Part shown: positions 24,323-33,886 of the stretch, piece by piece
Layout: each line of letters opens with the position of its first letter
Position numbering within the stretch: position 1 is the first letter of the stretch
Assembly: GCF_001752365.1 (NCBI RefSeq)
Contig: NZ_MEIY01000001.1
Span: 1,041,024 to 1,105,023, forward strand
Source: Marinobacter sp. X15-166B
GTDB taxonomy: Bacteria > Pseudomonadota > Gammaproteobacteria > Pseudomonadales > Oleiphilaceae
Direction: 5' to 3'
DNA length: 64,000 nucleotides
The notes under the pieces: model-generated
What the model was told of the DNA's origin: nothing
Seen by the model: only the letters and a program-made list of their open reading frames with translations
Databases searched by the model: none
Translations under genes and position numbers: made by a program

Positions 24323-25209
24323 CCCAGCATGCGCTCCAGCCGGGCGTCTTTAGCACGCCAGTGCGCCGCCAGCCAGTCTTTGACGTTGCGGCGGTGTGTC
24401 GCGTCGGAGCTGTAGTCCCGTCCTTTCAGGTGATCGGGTATCGCCACCGTATCGATGTGCATTTTGATGGTGGTCACCCGTCCGCAGAGAAAATCCCAGA
24501 ACGACGGGGCGCCCTGCGGATAAGCAATGGTGATGTCCACCAGCGTGTCGATGGAATCGCCCATTGCGTCCAGCACAAAACCGACGCCACCGGCTTTGGG
24601 GGGCAGCAGTCGCTGGTAGGGGGAGTTCTGCCGGGCATGTTTGACCGGGGTGAACCGGGTGCCCTCCACAAAGTTCATGACACTCACCGGCGCATGCCGG
24701 AATTTTTCACAGGCCTTGCGGGTCGCCTTGAGGTCTTCGCCTCGCTTGTCCGGGTGTTTGAGCAGATATTCACGGGAATAGCGCTTCATGAAGGGGAAAT
24801 CCAGCCCCCACCACGCCAGCCCGATCACCGGCACCCAGATGAGTTGCTGCTTGAGGAAAAACTTCAAAAACGGGGCGCGACGATTGAACACCCGCTGCAT
24901 AGCCATAATATCCACCCAGCTCTGGTGGTTCGCCAGCACCAGGTACCAGCCCTGCCGCTGCAGCTTGTCCGCCCCCTCAACGTCCCAGTGCGTATTCTGG
25001 GTGAGTTTCATCCAGGCGGTATTGCAGGCAACCCAGGACTCCGACACCCAGATGATCATGCGGGTACACCGCACCCGGAAGCCCTGATGGGGAACGATCA
25101 GCTTGCAGAGCGCGGGAATATAAAGCAGCAGACACCAGAGCAGGGTGTTAAGGGCCAATAGAGTTGCCGCCAGAACACCTACCAGAGGAGCGGGAAGAAC
25201 GCTGAGCAT
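24319..25209 (-). CDS. Lysophospholipid acyltransferase (PlsC/YihG-like)
   Basis: A 296-residue membrane acyltransferase, probably transferring an acyl chain to lysophosphatidic acid or a related lipid. A hydrophobic N-terminus (about 8-40) precedes the catalytic HX4D motif NHQSWVD, and the substrate-binding motif FVEGTRFT follows about 90 residues later. The overall pattern (WGLDFPFMKRYSREYL, PKAGGVGFVLDAM) matches the YihG subgroup of 1-acylglycerol-3-phosphate acyltransferases. It stands alone on the minus strand, divergent from an MFS exporter gene. Confidence 0.85.
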   Translation of the reverse strand: MLSVLPAPLVGVLAATLLALNTLLWCLLLYIPALCKLIVPHQGFRVRCTRMIIWVSESWVACNTAWMKLTQNTHWDVEGADKLQRQGWYLVLANHQSWVDIMAMQRVFNRRAPFLKFFLKQQLIWVPVIGLAWWGLDFPFMKRYSREYLLKHPDKRGEDLKATRKACEKFRHAPVSVMNFVEGTRFTPVKHARQNSPYQRLLPPKAGGVGFVLDAMGDSIDTLVDITIAYPQGAPSFWDFLCGRVTTIKMHIDTVAIPDHLKGRDYSSDATHRRNVKDWLAAHWRAKDARLERMLG

Positions 25210-25420
25210 GTTGAGATCCGTCGGTGGTGATTCGATGGTGTCAGCAGAAATACTGCGCGCTTGATTATGGCAGCGGTCCTGGCTGACAGCAACGCTCCGT
25301 TTAATCGCGTATCGAAGAACCGGTCACCCTAGGATACAATGGTAGCTTTATAACCGGTTTCGATTCGCCTGCCCGACACACTCGCACCGGCTGGTACTAT
25401 TTCTCTCATTCAGGACTCTC

Positions 25421-26629
25421 ATGCTTGCACTCACCAGCATCTGGACGACAGTGCTACTGGCCGCGGCCGTGGCTCTGGGACCACTCGCCACCGACATGTA
25501 TCTGCCCGCCCTGCCCGGACTGGGCGCCGCCCTTGCCGCCGGGCCCGACAAGGTACAGATGACCCTCAGCGCCTATCTGATCGGGTTTGCCCTGGCGCAG
25601 CTGTTTTGTGGCCCCCTGGCGGACCGCTTCGGCCGCAAACCGGTGATGATTGGAGGTTTTCTGGTGTTCGCCGCCGCCAGCGTGGGTTGCGCTCTGGCCA
25701 CCGACATCGAAACCCTGATACTTTGCCGCTTTCTGCAGGCGGTAGGCGGTTCGGCGGGACCGGTGCTGGGACGTGCCGCCATACGGGATATTTACCAACC
25801 CCGCGAGGCGGCCAGAATCATGGCGATTCTGGCCAGCATCATGGCACTGGCGCCGGCCATCGCGCCCACGCTGGGGGGGCTGATGCTGAAAGTGTTTGGC
25901 TGGTCGTCTATTTTTATGCTGCTGGCGGGCTATGGCGCGATCATGATGGTGGTGATTGCCGTTGGCATTCCCGAGCCCATGTCACCGGCGCACCGCCAAT
26001 CCTTGCGCCTCGGGCGCTTGCTGGCCAACTATCGCACCATCGTCTCGGACCGCACGTTCGTCAGCTACACGCTGACCAACGCATTGATTTTCTCCAGCTT
26101 TTTTGCATTTTTATCCGGCTCCCCTTTCGTCCTGATTGATTTCATGGGGGTCGCAACGGATCATTTTGGGTTGTATTTTGCCTGCATCGTGGCCGGCTAC
26201 ATTGCCGGCAATCTCAGTTCCGTGCGTCTCAGCCGCGCTCTGTCGCCCGATCAGTTGCTCCTGCGGGGGCTGCTCATCGCGGCGCTGGCCGGCAGTGCCA
26301 TGGCCGCTCTGGCCATGGCCGAAGTGTTCAATGTCTGGGCGGTGATTGTCCCGCAGGTCGTTCTGACCTTCGGCGTGGGCATGGTGTTGCCCCAGACCAT
26401 GGCCGGTGCGCTGGCGAATTTTCCGGGCATGGCCGGTTCAGCCTCGGCCCTGTTCGGATTCCTGCAGATGGCTGTGGCGGCCGGCGCCGGGATGCTGGTC
26501 GGCGTGCTTTACAGCGGCAGCTCGCTGGAGATGGCGCTGATCATCGCGGCGGCGGCCCTGTCCGCGTTGCTGTGCTATATTTTGCTGGTACAACGACACC
26601 CGGCCCAGGGTTTTGAGTCGCTCACCTGA
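25421..26629 (+). CDS. Bcr/CflA-family MFS drug exporter
   Basis: A 402-residue inner-membrane proton antiporter with twelve predicted helices. The opening [17 protein letters not shown] is characteristic of Bcr/CflA multidrug transporters (bicyclomycin, chloramphenicol), and motif A appears as [13 protein letters not shown] after helix 2. Motif [15 protein letters not shown] in helix 4-5 also fits. A TACAAT -10-like box lies at 25335-25340, about 80 bp upstream. The actual substrate cannot be told from sequence. Confidence 0.88.
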   Translation: MLALTSIWTTVLLAAAVALGPLATDMYLPALPGLGAALAAGPDKVQMTLSAYLIGFALAQLFCGPLADRFGRKPVMIGGFLVFAAASVGCALATDIETLILCRFLQAVGGSAGPVLGRAAIRDIYQPREAARIMAILASIMALAPAIAPTLGGLMLKVFGWSSIFMLLAGYGAIMMVVIAVGIPEPMSPAHRQSLRLGRLLANYRTIVSDRTFVSYTLTNALIFSSFFAFLSGSPFVLIDFMGVATDHFGLYFACIVAGYIAGNLSSVRLSRALSPDQLLLRGLLIAALAGSAMAALAMAEVFNVWAVIVPQVVLTFGVGMVLPQTMAGALANFPGMAGSASALFGFLQMAVAAGAGMLVGVLYSGSSLEMALIIAAAALSALLCYILLVQRHPAQGFESLT

Positions 26630-26681
26630 GAGACGCCAAACCCCGAGGCGCACCGCCCCCAGTCCCGATCAGGAGATTTCG

Positions 26682-27179
26682 ATGAGCACCGTAACCCTGG
26701 ATGGCAACCCCATCACTCTCAGCGGCGAGTTACCGGCAACCGGCGATACCGCTCCGGCCTTCACCCTGACCAGCCAAAGTCTGGACGAGGTAACCCTCGA
26801 CACCTACGCGGGCCAGCGCAAGGTTCTTAATATTGTCCCCAGCGTCGATACCGGCGTGTGTGCCGCATCGACCCGCAAGTTCAATGAAAAAGCCGGTGCA
26901 CTGGATAACACCGTGGTGCTGGTGGTGTCTGCGGACCTGCCCTTTGCCGCCAGCCGGTTCTGTGGGGCCGAAGGGCTGCAGAACGTCACCACCCTGTCGA
27001 CCTTCCGCAACCACCGTTTCCTTCAGGATTACGGCGTGGGTATTGAAGACGGCCCCCTCGCCGGCCTGTGCGCCCGCGCGGTGCTGGTACTGGACGAGAA
27101 CAATACCGTGCTCCACCGCCAGTTGGTTGACGAGATCAAAAACGAACCGGACTACAACGCCGCGCTGGCGGCACTCTGA
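26682..27179 (+). CDS. tpx: Thiol peroxidase (Tpx)
   Basis: Thioredoxin-dependent lipid and hydrogen peroxide reductase, 165 aa, an atypical two-Cys peroxiredoxin. The peroxidatic Cys60 lies in [11 protein letters not shown] and the resolving Cys94 in SRFCGAEG, matching the E. coli spacing. AGGAG is 6 nt before the ATG. It is preceded by the Bcr-type exporter 52 bp upstream and followed by a GC-rich hairpin, so it may be transcribed with or without the exporter. Confidence 0.95.
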   Translation: MSTVTLDGNPITLSGELPATGDTAPAFTLTSQSLDEVTLDTYAGQRKVLNIVPSVDTGVCAASTRKFNEKAGALDNTVVLVVSADLPFAASRFCGAEGLQNVTTLSTFRNHRFLQDYGVGIEDGPLAGLCARAVLVLDENNTVLHRQLVDEIKNEPDYNAALAAL

Positions 27180-27187
27180 CAGCCACC

Positions 27188-27223
27188 CCTTGCCGGCGGG
27201 GCGATGGCGCGCCCCCGGCAAGG
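27188..27223 (+). terminator. GC-rich hairpin downstream of tpx
   Basis: CCTTGCCGG (27188-27196) pairs with CCGGCAAGG (27215-27223); the inner GGGGCG and CGCGCCCC can extend the stem. Only three T residues follow, so termination strength is uncertain. Confidence 0.5.
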
Positions 27224-27277
27224 TTTGACGCTGATTCTGGTACACTCACCGGCCCGAAGTCCCATCAAGGCCGTTGA

Positions 27278-28612
27278 ATGACTGCACCACACCCCGAATC
27301 TGCTTCCCCCCTGGCCCGCCAGCTGATCAGCATGACCTGGCCCATGCTGTTTGGCGTGCTGTCGCTGATGACTTTCCAGCTGGTCGACAGTGCGTTCATC
27401 GGCCAACTGGGCCGCGACCCTCTGGCGGCGCTGGGATTCACGCTGCCCATGCAGCAGCTCATCATCGGTCTGCAAGTTGGTCTGGGCATCGCCACCACCG
27501 CCATCCTGTCCCGCACCCTGGGGGCCGGCGGCCAGCGCAAGGCCGAACAACTGGCGGGCCTGGTTGTGATCAGCGGAGCGGTTATGGTCGCCCTGGTGTG
27601 TCTGGTGCTGTGGTTTTTGCAGGCCCCCATCATGGCGCTGCTTGGCGCCGATGTCGTGTTACTGCCACTGATTCAGAGCTATTGGATACCCTGGCTGATG
27701 TCGGCGTGGACCGCCGCCATGCTGTATTTTGGTTACAGCATCTGCCGTTCCCACGGTGACACCCGGCTGCCGGGTTATATGATGGTCTGCACCAGCCTGC
27801 TCAATATCGCTCTGGATCCGCTGTTTATTTTTGTCTTTGGCTGGGGGCTGCCGGGCGCGGCCTGGGCGTCGATCGCAGCCTTCACCTGCGGTGGTCTGGT
27901 GGTCTACCCGGCGCTGCTGCGGCGAGGCTGGTTGCGCTTCGAATACGGCGAGCTGGCGGTGGGCGCAGCGCTGGCCCAACTTGGCCGTATTATGGCACCG
28001 GCCATGATCAGCCAGCTGATGCCACCGCTGTCGGCCATGCTGGCCACGGCGCTGGTGGCCGGCTTCGGCTCGGCGGCCGTGGCCGCGTGGGGGCTGGGTT
28101 CGCGACTCGAGCTGTTTTCCATGGTGGTGGTGCTGGCCCTGACCATGTCCCTGCCGCCCATGATTGGCCGCCTGCTGGGTGCCGGTCAGCTGCATGAAAT
28201 TCGTCAGCTTATCCGCCTGAGTGTGCGTTTTGTGGTGGGCTGGCAGCTGGCGGTGGGGCTGATCTGGCTGCTGGCCTCCGGCCTGGTGTCCGAACTGTTC
28301 AGCACCGACGCCTCGGTCAGCGCGGTGCTCCACAACTATCTGATACGGGTGCCACTGAGTTACAGTGGCCTGGGCGTGTGCATCCTGATGGTCTCGGTCT
28401 GCAACGCCCTCGGTCTGGCCATGCGCGCCCTGTTGATGGCCACCTTAAGGCTGTTCGCCTGTTTCCTGCCGTTATTGTGGCTGGGCGCCCAACTGGGGGG
28501 AATCCCCGGTCTGATGAGTGGCGCTCTGGCGGGCAATCTGCTGGCCGGGGTAATGGCTTACGCACTCTACCGCGCAGGCATACGCCAGCTGGACGCGTCA
28601 AACAAAACGTGA
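27278..28612 (+). CDS. MATE-family efflux transporter
   Basis: A 444-residue multidrug and toxin extrusion protein with twelve hydrophobic segments in two halves. MTWPMLFGVLSLMTFQLVDSAFIGQLG at the start and GLGSRLELFSMVVVLALTMS in the second half are typical of bacterial DinF/NorM-type MATE carriers. These export cationic drugs using sodium or proton gradients. The gene ends overlapping tail-to-tail by 15 nt with a thioesterase gene on the other strand. The substrate is not predictable. Confidence 0.88.
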   Translation: MTAPHPESASPLARQLISMTWPMLFGVLSLMTFQLVDSAFIGQLGRDPLAALGFTLPMQQLIIGLQVGLGIATTAILSRTLGAGGQRKAEQLAGLVVISGAVMVALVCLVLWFLQAPIMALLGADVVLLPLIQSYWIPWLMSAWTAAMLYFGYSICRSHGDTRLPGYMMVCTSLLNIALDPLFIFVFGWGLPGAAWASIAAFTCGGLVVYPALLRRGWLRFEYGELAVGAALAQLGRIMAPAMISQLMPPLSAMLATALVAGFGSAAVAAWGLGSRLELFSMVVVLALTMSLPPMIGRLLGAGQLHEIRQLIRLSVRFVVGWQLAVGLIWLLASGLVSELFSTDASVSAVLHNYLIRVPLSYSGLGVCILMVSVCNALGLAMRALLMATLRLFACFLPLLWLGAQLGGIPGLMSGALAGNLLAGVMAYALYRAGIRQLDASNKT

Positions 28613-29023
28613 GCGAAACGCTGCGGGCATGGGCACCACCTTCTTGTCGGCAAAATTGAAAAACACGAAGCCGTACTTGGCCAGAGCGACGGGGTGGCCA
28701 CTGCCCACTTTGGTGACCCGGAACACAAAGTCACCGCCGTACTGGTTAAAGTCCGTCACCCCGACTTCAAATTTCAGACGGTCGGGAAAAAACGACTCCG
28801 ACTGATACTGGGTAGCCAGATCGGTAACGATCACCCCCACTTCATCATCGCTGCCTTCGTCGATGCCCTGAGCAGCCAGAAAGCGCGCCCGGGCTTCTGA
28901 CAGCATCGACACCAGCGCATCGTTACCGAGATGGTTGGCACCGTTGATATCGGTGATCCGCACCTGCATTTCGGTCGCGTAGTTAAACACATCGTCGGGA
29001 AACGACAGTTGAATTCTGGCCAC
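28598..29023 (-). CDS. Hotdog-fold acyl-CoA thioesterase
   Basis: A 141-residue thioesterase of the 4-hydroxybenzoyl-CoA thioesterase/YbgC type. The strand after the start carries VRITDINGANHLGNDALVSMLSEARARFL, in which the Asp and the helix that follows correspond to the catalytic region of the family; it has Asn-His-Leu where many members have a second Asp context. GTG start with AGGGAG 7 nt upstream. Divergent from the NUDIX-MBL gene. The acyl substrate is unknown. Confidence 0.8.
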   Translation of the reverse strand: MARIQLSFPDDVFNYATEMQVRITDINGANHLGNDALVSMLSEARARFLAAQGIDEGSDDEVGVIVTDLATQYQSESFFPDRLKFEVGVTDFNQYGGDFVFRVTKVGSGHPVALAKYGFVFFNFADKKVVPMPAAFRSRFV

Positions 29024-29126
29024 AATGGGACTCCCTGTTCGTGGGGTTTAAAAGCTGACGCAATACCGCCATCATACCTGATGATTATTGTGCATACCCA
29101 ACAACCACCCTGAGTTTGGATCCATC

Positions 29127-30764
29127 ATGACTATCCGCCCTGCTGCGACCCTGGCCCTGCTCCGCGACGTCTCCGGAGGACTGGAAGTGTTGCTGTTGCA
29201 ACGCACCTGGAATGCCTCTTTCATGCCCGGCTACTATGTGTTTCCCGGTGGCACCGTCGACGCGGACGATCAACAGCATCAGGCGCGGATAACCGGAGTC
29301 AGTGATCGCGCCGTCAGCCAGACCATGAGCCTCGATCAGGGCGGCGCCGCTTATATGATTGCCGCGCTGCGCGAGTGTTTTGAAGAGGCCGGGTTGTTGC
29401 TGGCCAACGGGCACCAGGGCAAGCCGCTGACCACCCGGCAATATCAGACCGCACTGGCCCGGCGCCACGCCCTGTGCACGGGTGAAGGGTTGTTTTCCCA
29501 GCTGTGTGAGGAACTCCATCTCACCTTGCCCCTGGATCGGTTGGCGTATCTGAGCCACTGGATTACCCCGCCGGGTTTGCCGCGGCGCTTTGATACCCGC
29601 TTCTTTGTGGCACGGGCTCCACAGGAGCAACCCTCCGCCCACGATGGCGACGAAACCATCGACCACCTTTGGGTATCCCCCCGGGAAGCGCTGGAGCGCC
29701 ATCACCGGGGCGAATTACTGCTCAGCGCGCCCACCCTCAGAACACTGCGGGTACTGAGCGACTTTACCCGGGTTGACGCCCTGTTGGCCTATGCCCACGC
29801 CAACCCGCCGGCCCCCCGACCATCGATTCCATGGCCGGCATTGCAGCGGGGGGAGCGTCACCTGATCGAACCGGACGCGCCCGCCTACGACGAAGTGCGC
29901 AAACTGGACCCACAGCGTCACGGTTCTGCACTGGCGGAAATTACGCCGGGCTCACCGGTGTGTCTGGGCGCCGGGGTGTTTCGTCTGACCGCCCCCAACC
30001 CGGGGATGATGACGGGGCCGGGCACCAACACCTATTTGCTCAGCGATGCACAGGATACGCTGGTGATTGACCCCGGTCCGGCCGATCCCGCGCATATAGA
30101 CGCCATTCTCACCCATGCCCAAGGACCCATCAGCCGCATTCTGGTGACCCACACCCACAGCGACCACTCCCCCGGCGCCCGTCTGCTGCAGGCGGCGACC
30201 GGCGCCCGGGTGATGGGTATGCCGGCACCGGCAGGCGGCAGTCAGGACAGCAGTTTCAAACCCGACACCGTGCCGGTGCATGGCGAGACTCTGCCCACCG
30301 CAGCCGGTCCGCTGAAAGTGATTCACACCCCAGGCCACGCATCCAACCACCTGTGCTATCTGTTGACCGGGCAACGCCTGTTATTTTCCGGCGACCACAT
30401 CATGCAAGGCTCCACCGTGGTGATCAACCCGCCGGATGGTGACATGAAAGCCTACCTGGACTCGCTGAACGGTTTGCACACCGAACACCTTGAATTCATT
30501 GCCCCCGGACATGGTTTTCTGATGGGCAATCCCCACGCCGCCATCGATCATCTGGTGACCCACCGGCTGGCGCGGGAACACAAAATCATTGACGCGATGG
30601 CCCAGACCGGTCCCGCCAGCAGCACGGAGATTACCAAAGTCGCCTACGACGACGTGCCCACCGCCATTCACCCCCTGGCGCGCCGTTCGTTACTGGCGCA
30701 TCTGTTCAAGCTGGAACAGGAAGACCGGGTTGCGCAGACCGATGACCATTGGCGCCTGTTGTGA
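29127..30764 (+). CDS. NUDIX hydrolase fused to a metallo-beta-lactamase-fold hydrolase
   Basis: A 545-residue two-enzyme fusion. Residues 1-240 form a NUDIX domain of the NUDT19/acyl-CoA type with the box RECFEEAGLLL. Residues about 270-450 form an MBL fold with THTHSDHSPG, the later GHASNHLCY and SGDHIM metal motifs, close to the LACTB2/RNase-like hydrolases. A C-terminal winged-helix segment (about 470-545) follows, as in LACTB2. The reading frame is continuous and the linker (PPAPRPSIPWP) is Pro-rich. NUDIX domains cleave nucleoside diphosphate-linked molecules such as CoA; the MBL part may be a nuclease or thioesterase. Combined substrate unknown. Confidence 0.82.
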   Translation: MTIRPAATLALLRDVSGGLEVLLLQRTWNASFMPGYYVFPGGTVDADDQQHQARITGVSDRAVSQTMSLDQGGAAYMIAALRECFEEAGLLLANGHQGKPLTTRQYQTALARRHALCTGEGLFSQLCEELHLTLPLDRLAYLSHWITPPGLPRRFDTRFFVARAPQEQPSAHDGDETIDHLWVSPREALERHHRGELLLSAPTLRTLRVLSDFTRVDALLAYAHANPPAPRPSIPWPALQRGERHLIEPDAPAYDEVRKLDPQRHGSALAEITPGSPVCLGAGVFRLTAPNPGMMTGPGTNTYLLSDAQDTLVIDPGPADPAHIDAILTHAQGPISRILVTHTHSDHSPGARLLQAATGARVMGMPAPAGGSQDSSFKPDTVPVHGETLPTAAGPLKVIHTPGHASNHLCYLLTGQRLLFSGDHIMQGSTVVINPPDGDMKAYLDSLNGLHTEHLEFIAPGHGFLMGNPHAAIDHLVTHRLAREHKIIDAMAQTGPASSTEITKVAYDDVPTAIHPLARRSLLAHLFKLEQEDRVAQTDDHWRLL

Positions 30765-30773
30765 CTGCCCGGC

Positions 30774-30932
30774 TTATTTCTTGGCGATCACCCACACGGC
30801 ATGCACGATGCCCGGGATGTAACCCAGCAGGGTCAGCACGATGTTGATCCAGAAATGCTTGCCGATACCAACCTGCAAGAAGACCCCCAGGGGCGGCAAC
30901 AAGATGGCGATAAGAATACGCAGTAAGTCCAT
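30774..30932 (-). CDS. Pmp3/YqaE-family small membrane peptide
   Basis: A 52-residue peptide, read by me on the minus strand because it is below usual length cut-offs. It has two hydrophobic helices with the family signature: ILIAILLPPLGVFLQVG, then FWINIVLTLLGYIPGIVHA and a short basic end. This is the UPF0057/Pmp3 family, which in yeast and plants affects membrane potential under salt stress; in bacteria the role is unclear. It ends 9 bp from the converging NUDIX-MBL gene. Confidence 0.88.
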   Translation of the reverse strand: MDLLRILIAILLPPLGVFLQVGIGKHFWINIVLTLLGYIPGIVHAVWVIAKK

Positions 30933-31135
30933 AGTTTCGGTTCCCAGTGTGCGGTTTTCGATATTGACCGGTTAACGGGTTTGCTCACCACCGAGCAGAA
31001 ACCTCGCGTCTCTTCCTTTCAAACATAGTTGAAATGGACCCTGGTGCGGGCATTAAACCTTTGTCACACCCGTTTCCAGCGGCCACGCAGCCCTTTATGC
31101 TGTGCACCTGCTGCCACACTGACGCAAGAGGGCGT

Positions 31136-32509
31136 ATGTCCATTATTCACTATTCGCACAGGGTTCTGTTTGTTGTTATTGCGGGGTTGAGCCTGAGTAC
31201 TGCGCTCACCACCCCTGTCCGGGCGGACCTGCCGGAAGAGACGGTGAGCCCCGATGCACCGGTCGATACCGACGAGGATGAAGAGGTGGCGGATATTGAA
31301 AACTCCGTTCCCCGTACCAACGGCACCGTGCCCCCCGTGGCACCGATTACTCAGCCTACCGCCGCCGGTAACACTGACCGGCCGCCGGCCGAGCCTGCAA
31401 AACGGATCGCACCCAATATCGACTTGAAAGAAGTGACCCCGGAGGCGCTCACCGCCGAGCCCCTTGAGGCGGCAGCGGAGACGGACGCCGAGCCAGACGA
31501 CGCCCCCGTAGCGCCGTCACCGGCAGCGTCCGAATCACCCCCTCAGGCAGCAACCCTGACCCTGCTGGACACCGACGTGCTGCCCGGCACCTCGACCCGC
31601 CTGGCCTGGACCCCCAATATCCAGATCGCCGGGCTGGCCCAGCCGACACCGGTGCTGGTGGTTAACGGCACCCGCCCGGGGCCCAATTTGTGCCTGACGG
31701 CGGCCATCCACGGCGACGAACTCAACGGCATCGAGATCGTGCGGCGTACGGTTTATGACCTTAACCCTGCCAAATTGTCCGGCCGGGTCATCGGCGTCCC
31801 CATCGTCAATCTGCAAGGGTTTCAGCAGGCCAGCCGCTACCTGCCGGATCGCCGCGACCTCAACCGGCACTTCCCCGGTAAACCCGATGGCAGTCTGGCC
31901 GACCGGATCGCTCACTCGCTGTTCCAGCGGGTCATCCGTCACTGCGACCTGCTGGTGGACATACACACCGGTTCGTTACGACGCACCAACCTGCCCCAGT
32001 TGCGGGCCGACATGAACAACCCGGCAGTGGCCAGCTTCACCAAGGGGTTTGATCGCATGGCGGTGGTGCACAGCAGTGGCAGCCGGGGCATGTTGCGCAA
32101 TGCCGCGGTCGATGCAGGCATCACCGCTGTCACCATGGAAGCCGGTGAATCCTTGCGAATTCAGGAGCACCAGATCAACGCGGGGGTGAACAGTCTGAAC
32201 AGTCTGATGGAAAAGCAGGGCATGATTTCGCGTATGTTTGTGTGGGGCAATCCGGAACCGGTCTACTACGACTCCCACTGGGTACGCGCGCAACACGGTG
32301 GGATACTGTTCAGTGAGGTCAAACTGGGCGATACAGTCTCCGATGGGCAGATCCTCGGGTATGTGGCCGACCCGATCACCAACGCCCAGCACCCCATTAA
32401 AGCCACCAGTAAGGGGCGCATCATCGGCATGGCCGTGGATCAGGTGGTGATGGCCGGGTTTGCGGCCTACCACATCGGGTCCAAAGCCACATCGCCGGAG
32501 GAGGGCTAA
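31136..32509 (+). CDS. Secreted succinylglutamate desuccinylase/aspartoacylase-like metallohydrolase
   Basis: A 457-residue zinc hydrolase of the AstE/AspA (M14-like) family. I chose ATG 31136 because it starts a clear signal peptide (VLFVVIAGLSLSTAL, cleavage near VRA-DL). Residues about 30-130 are an acidic Pro/Ala/Thr-rich low-complexity stretch, probably disordered. The catalytic domain has the zinc ligands AAIHGDELNGIE (HxxE) and a third His in LVDIHTG, then DLNRHFPG and VTMEAGES. The C-terminus is a beta domain (GGILFSEVKLGDTVSDGQILGYV). Family members deacylate N-acyl amino acids; the periplasmic substrate is unknown. Confidence 0.82.
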   Translation: MSIIHYSHRVLFVVIAGLSLSTALTTPVRADLPEETVSPDAPVDTDEDEEVADIENSVPRTNGTVPPVAPITQPTAAGNTDRPPAEPAKRIAPNIDLKEVTPEALTAEPLEAAAETDAEPDDAPVAPSPAASESPPQAATLTLLDTDVLPGTSTRLAWTPNIQIAGLAQPTPVLVVNGTRPGPNLCLTAAIHGDELNGIEIVRRTVYDLNPAKLSGRVIGVPIVNLQGFQQASRYLPDRRDLNRHFPGKPDGSLADRIAHSLFQRVIRHCDLLVDIHTGSLRRTNLPQLRADMNNPAVASFTKGFDRMAVVHSSGSRGMLRNAAVDAGITAVTMEAGESLRIQEHQINAGVNSLNSLMEKQGMISRMFVWGNPEPVYYDSHWVRAQHGGILFSEVKLGDTVSDGQILGYVADPITNAQHPIKATSKGRIIGMAVDQVVMAGFAAYHIGSKATSPEEG

Positions 32510-32513
32510 GGCG

Positions 32514-33689
32514 TCAGCGGCACCGCGCCGCTATCGCCTGCTCCAGTTGTGACACGCCCTCTTCCAGCACCGCCAGCGGCGACGCAATGTTCATGCGCAT
32601 AAACCCGCTGCCGCCGGTGCCAAAACTCGCCCCGGGGTTCAGGCCCAGACCGGCCTGGTCAACAAAAAACCGCTGCAGCGCGGCGTCATCGAACGCCAAT
32701 CCGCGGCAATCGAGCCACAGCAAATAAGTGCCTTCCGGCTCAATCAGCTCGATGCCGGGCATCTCGCGCAGGCGGGCGGTCACCCGGTCCCGGCTGACTT
32801 GCAGGTAGCGACGCAACGCATCCAGCCAGGCGGCACCCTGCCGGTAACCGGTTTCAAAAGCCACGGTGCTGAACGGGTTCACCTGCAAACAGTGCAGACG
32901 GTCGAAGACGTGTTTAAAACGCTGGCGCTGACGGGCATCGGGTATAATCAGCGCCGACAGCCCCAACCCGGGAATGTTGAAGGTTTTGCTGGGCGACACG
33001 GCGGTAATCAGCTGGTCCTCCGCCGTTGCCAGTCGCGCCATGACCGTGTGGGGTCGGCAATCGGGGTACACCAGATCGGCGTGGATCTCGTCGGAAATCA
33101 CCACCACCCCGTAACGGCGGGTGATGGCGAGCACCTCGGCCAGTTCCGTCTCCGTCCACACACGCCCGACCGGGTTGTGGGGCGAACACAAAAACAACAC
33201 CCTGGCCCCGGCTTTGGCGCACTGTTCCAGGTGTGCCAGATCCATCTCATAACGGCCAGCGCGGCAGCGCAGCGGATTTTCGACCACCCGGCGCCCGGTT
33301 TTTTTGATCGCGCTGTAAAAGGGCGGGTACACCGGTGGCTGGATAATGATGCCCTCTCCCTCCTCGGCGAACACCAGCGCGGCGGCATGCAACGACGGCA
33401 CCACCCCGGGTGCCATCACCACCCAATCCCGGTGGATGGCCCAGTGATGGCGGTGCGCAAACCACTCGATCAGCGATTGATACAGCGATTCCTCAATCAG
33501 GGTGTAGCCATACAGGGGGTGCGCGGCCCGCGCGCTCAGCGCCCGGGTGATGTCCTCGGGCGCGGCAAAATCCATGTCCGCAACCCACAGCGGCAACACC
33601 TTGTCATCCCCGAACACCGCCCGACGGGCGTCAACCTTGACCGCTGCCGTCTGCTCCCGTGCAATAACCCGATCAAACTGATGCTTCAT
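32514..33689 (-). CDS. patB: PatB/MalY-type aminotransferase (cystathionine beta-lyase family)
   Basis: A PLP enzyme of fold type I, 391 aa. LPLWVADMDFAAPEDI at the start is the PatB/MalY signature, and the PLP-binding lysine is in SPSKTFNIPG. SPHNPVGRVW and ISDEIHADLVY carry the conserved Asn and Asp. PatB-type enzymes cleave the C-S bond of cystathionine or cysteine conjugates, giving homocysteine, pyruvate and ammonia. The end is 5 bp from the converging hydrolase gene. The start is divergent from an AEC transporter. Confidence 0.88.
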   Translation of the reverse strand: MKHQFDRVIAREQTAAVKVDARRAVFGDDKVLPLWVADMDFAAPEDITRALSARAAHPLYGYTLIEESLYQSLIEWFAHRHHWAIHRDWVVMAPGVVPSLHAAALVFAEEGEGIIIQPPVYPPFYSAIKKTGRRVVENPLRCRAGRYEMDLAHLEQCAKAGARVLFLCSPHNPVGRVWTETELAEVLAITRRYGVVVISDEIHADLVYPDCRPHTVMARLATAEDQLITAVSPSKTFNIPGLGLSALIIPDARQRQRFKHVFDRLHCLQVNPFSTVAFETGYRQGAAWLDALRRYLQVSRDRVTARLREMPGIELIEPEGTYLLWLDCRGLAFDDAALQRFFVDQAGLGLNPGASFGTGGSGFMRMNIASPLAVLEEGVSQLEQAIAARCR

Positions 33690-33886
33690 TTCACCCGTTC
33701 CTATCGATTTCCAATGGTGGTTTGGTGCCTCTGCAGACTCACCTTATCATGCCCGCAACCGACTCCCTCCAGTTTGCCTCCCTACCTTGGTCAAATGCGG
33801 GGACCCGGTAGCTTGCCTCGGGCCCGCAATGCTTGCGAAGCTAGCAGCTTGTTCTCGTTCGACATTACCCGTTCCGGAGCCCTTAT

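Noticed and set aside
25318..25361. Repeated ACCGGT sites near the MFS gene as an operator
   Set aside because: The 6-bp palindrome is short and common in this GC-rich sequence; no longer symmetry supports it.
27225..27246. TTGACG and TACACT before the MATE gene as a sigma-70 promoter
   Set aside because: The spacing is only 10 bp, too short for a promoter.
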